A DNA stretch of 64,000 bases, taken from Cyclobacterium sp. 1_MG-2023 (GTDB lineage: Bacteria > Bacteroidota > Bacteroidia > Cytophagales > Cyclobacteriaceae). This document shows positions 63,017 through 64,000 of the stretch, one piece after another; the first letter of the stretch is position 1; each line of letters opens with the position of its first letter. The notes beneath the pieces are model-generated. The model did not search any database, was not told the origin of the DNA, and saw only the letters and a program-made list of their open reading frames with translations. The stretch covers positions 496,001 through 560,000 of the forward strand of contig NZ_JAUOPC010000002.1 in assembly GCF_030546805.1 (NCBI RefSeq), read 5' to 3'. The position numbers were made by a program, and so were the translations under genes.

Positions 63017-64000
63017 ATGAAAAACTTTAGTATAGCTTTTATATTAAGCATATTTCTACTCGGCTCCTGTTCCGACCTTCTGGATGTATCACCTACCAGT
63101 GTGATCACTACAGGTTCTTTCTGGAATACAGAAGGGGATGCAGAGGGTGCCTTGATAGGAATGTATGTTAATCTCAGGAGTATTTCCAGTTCTACCTTGT
63201 ATTATTTGGGTGAAGCACGAGCGGATGTAGTGGCGCTAGGAACCGTTGGAGACGGTGGATGGTCTAAATATTACTTGAACCGTCTGCACCCCGATGATGC
63301 CGGCCCTAGTTGGCAAAGTTTATATACCTTAGTGAATAGTGCTAACTTAATTATTAAGTATGTGCCTGAAATTGAGTTTGCCTCAGAAAACAGGAAAAAC
63401 ACCATTCTGGCTGAAGCTTATGCCATGCGTGCATTTGCTTACTTTGTAATGACAAAAACTTGGGGAGATTTACCCTTGCGTGAGTTACCGACAGAGAGTG
63501 AAAATCCTGAGTTGACACAAATTGAAAGAACAGCACAAACTGAGATTTTTCAATTTATCAAGGCTGATATCGACCGGTCATTGCAGCTGTTTCCCGACAA
63601 TGACTATGCGGAAAACAAAATGTTTTGGTCCAAGCCTGCAACGAATGCGTTAAAAGGAGAGGTTTACCTTTGGACAGCCAAACAAATGGGTGGCGGAAGT
63701 TCAGATCTTCAAACTGCATTAAGTGCATTGGAAGAAATAAAAACTACCAATGTTGCCCTCTTGGATAATTTTGAAGATGTTTTTGATTATGAAAACAAAG
63801 GGAATGATGAAATATTGATGGCAGTTAGGTTTGCTGAACTTGAATCAGCAGGTAATAATTATTTCAACTCCATGTATTTAATTGGTAGTGCAATCCCGAC
63901 AAATATTTCTGACGAAGCGAAGGAAACCATAGGTGCCATTGGCGGAGGAAGTAATAATATTGTAGTTCCTACAGATTATGTAAAATCTTTGTATTCGGAT
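63017..64000 (+). CDS. SusD/RagB-type nutrient-binding lipoprotein (cut by window end)
   Basis: The first 328 codons are visible and open to the end of the window. The lipoprotein signal MKNFSIAFILSIFLLGSCSD gives lipid Cys18, and the mature start LLDVSPTSVITTGSFWNTEG is typical SusD. TPR-like helices follow (SWQSLYTLVNSANLIIKYVP, AEAYAMRAFAYFVMTKTWGD). It binds glycan at the cell surface and forms a lid on the SusC barrel. The ATG at 63017 follows AAGGAATC. Confidence 0.93.
   Translation, partial: MKNFSIAFILSIFLLGSCSDLLDVSPTSVITTGSFWNTEGDAEGALIGMYVNLRSISSSTLYYLGEARADVVALGTVGDGGWSKYYLNRLHPDDAGPSWQSLYTLVNSANLIIKYVPEIEFASENRKNTILAEAYAMRAFAYFVMTKTWGDLPLRELPTESENPELTQIERTAQTEIFQFIKADIDRSLQLFPDNDYAENKMFWSKPATNALKGEVYLWTAKQMGGGSSDLQTALSALEEIKTTNVALLDNFEDVFDYENKGNDEILMAVRFAELESAGNNYFNSMYLIGSAIPTNISDEAKETIGAIGGGSNNIVVPTDYVKSLYSD

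Overview
The window is from a member of the Bacteroidota, most likely a Cytophagales/Cyclobacteriaceae-type aerobe. The evidence is a SusC/SusD pair, several TonB-dependent or beta-barrel receptors with carboxypeptidase-regulatory-like N-termini, lipoproteins with short lipoboxes, promoters of the TTG-N19-TAnnTTTG kind, and AT-rich DNA with weak ribosome binding sites. The genus is an inference from gene style, not from a search.

Region 1 (1-11911) is a complete CRISPR-Cas locus of type I-B character. After the tail of a TonB-dependent receptor and a terminator come cas6, a second Cas6-like gene, cas5, cas3, a Cas8-like large subunit and cas7, all tightly packed. A strong terminator follows, then cas4, cas1, cas2, a leader, and an array of 32 repeats with 31 spacers. 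Direct copies of a dispersed repeat lie on both sides of the locus. The two Cas6-like genes and the order cas5-cas3-cas8-cas7 are the most unusual points.

Region 2 (11912-34191) is mixed: a secreted calcineurin-like phosphoesterase, tRNA-Gln(UUG), two outer-membrane beta-barrel receptors, a propeller-like lipoprotein, a uracil-DNA glycosylase-family protein, a Tat-exported Gfo/Idh/MocA oxidoreductase, a long conserved protein of unknown function, and a membrane-anchored AraC-TolB-TPR regulator. A cupin / AraC / FAD-oxidoreductase group follows, then a methyltransferase, a HAD phosphatase and an alpha/beta hydrolase.

Region 3 (34587-42776) is a nitrite/nitric-oxide island: hemerythrin-like protein, Rrf2 regulator and group III truncated haemoglobin on the plus strand, then nirK (fused to cytochrome c), nirV-like and SCO1-like genes on the minus strand. 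Next are a BlaI/M56-BlaR1 pair with a readable operator overlapping its promoter, and a polytopic, histidine-containing membrane protein. A palindrome with Crp/Fnr architecture lies upstream of nirK.

Region 4 (42820-49497) holds chrA, a 2-oxoglutarate/Fe(II) dioxygenase-family gene, a lipoprotein, tdk-recO, a conserved hypothetical gene and a 2H-phosphoesterase.

Region 5 (49531-64000) is a glycan-utilisation cluster: a sialidase-like Asp-box protein, a heparan-alpha-glucosaminide N-acetyltransferase-like membrane protein, a GH20 beta-N-acetylhexosaminidase, an ECF sigma factor, two tandem paralogous secreted propeller-like proteins, and a SusC/SusD pair cut by the window end. Together they suggest use of an N-acetylhexosamine-containing glycan.
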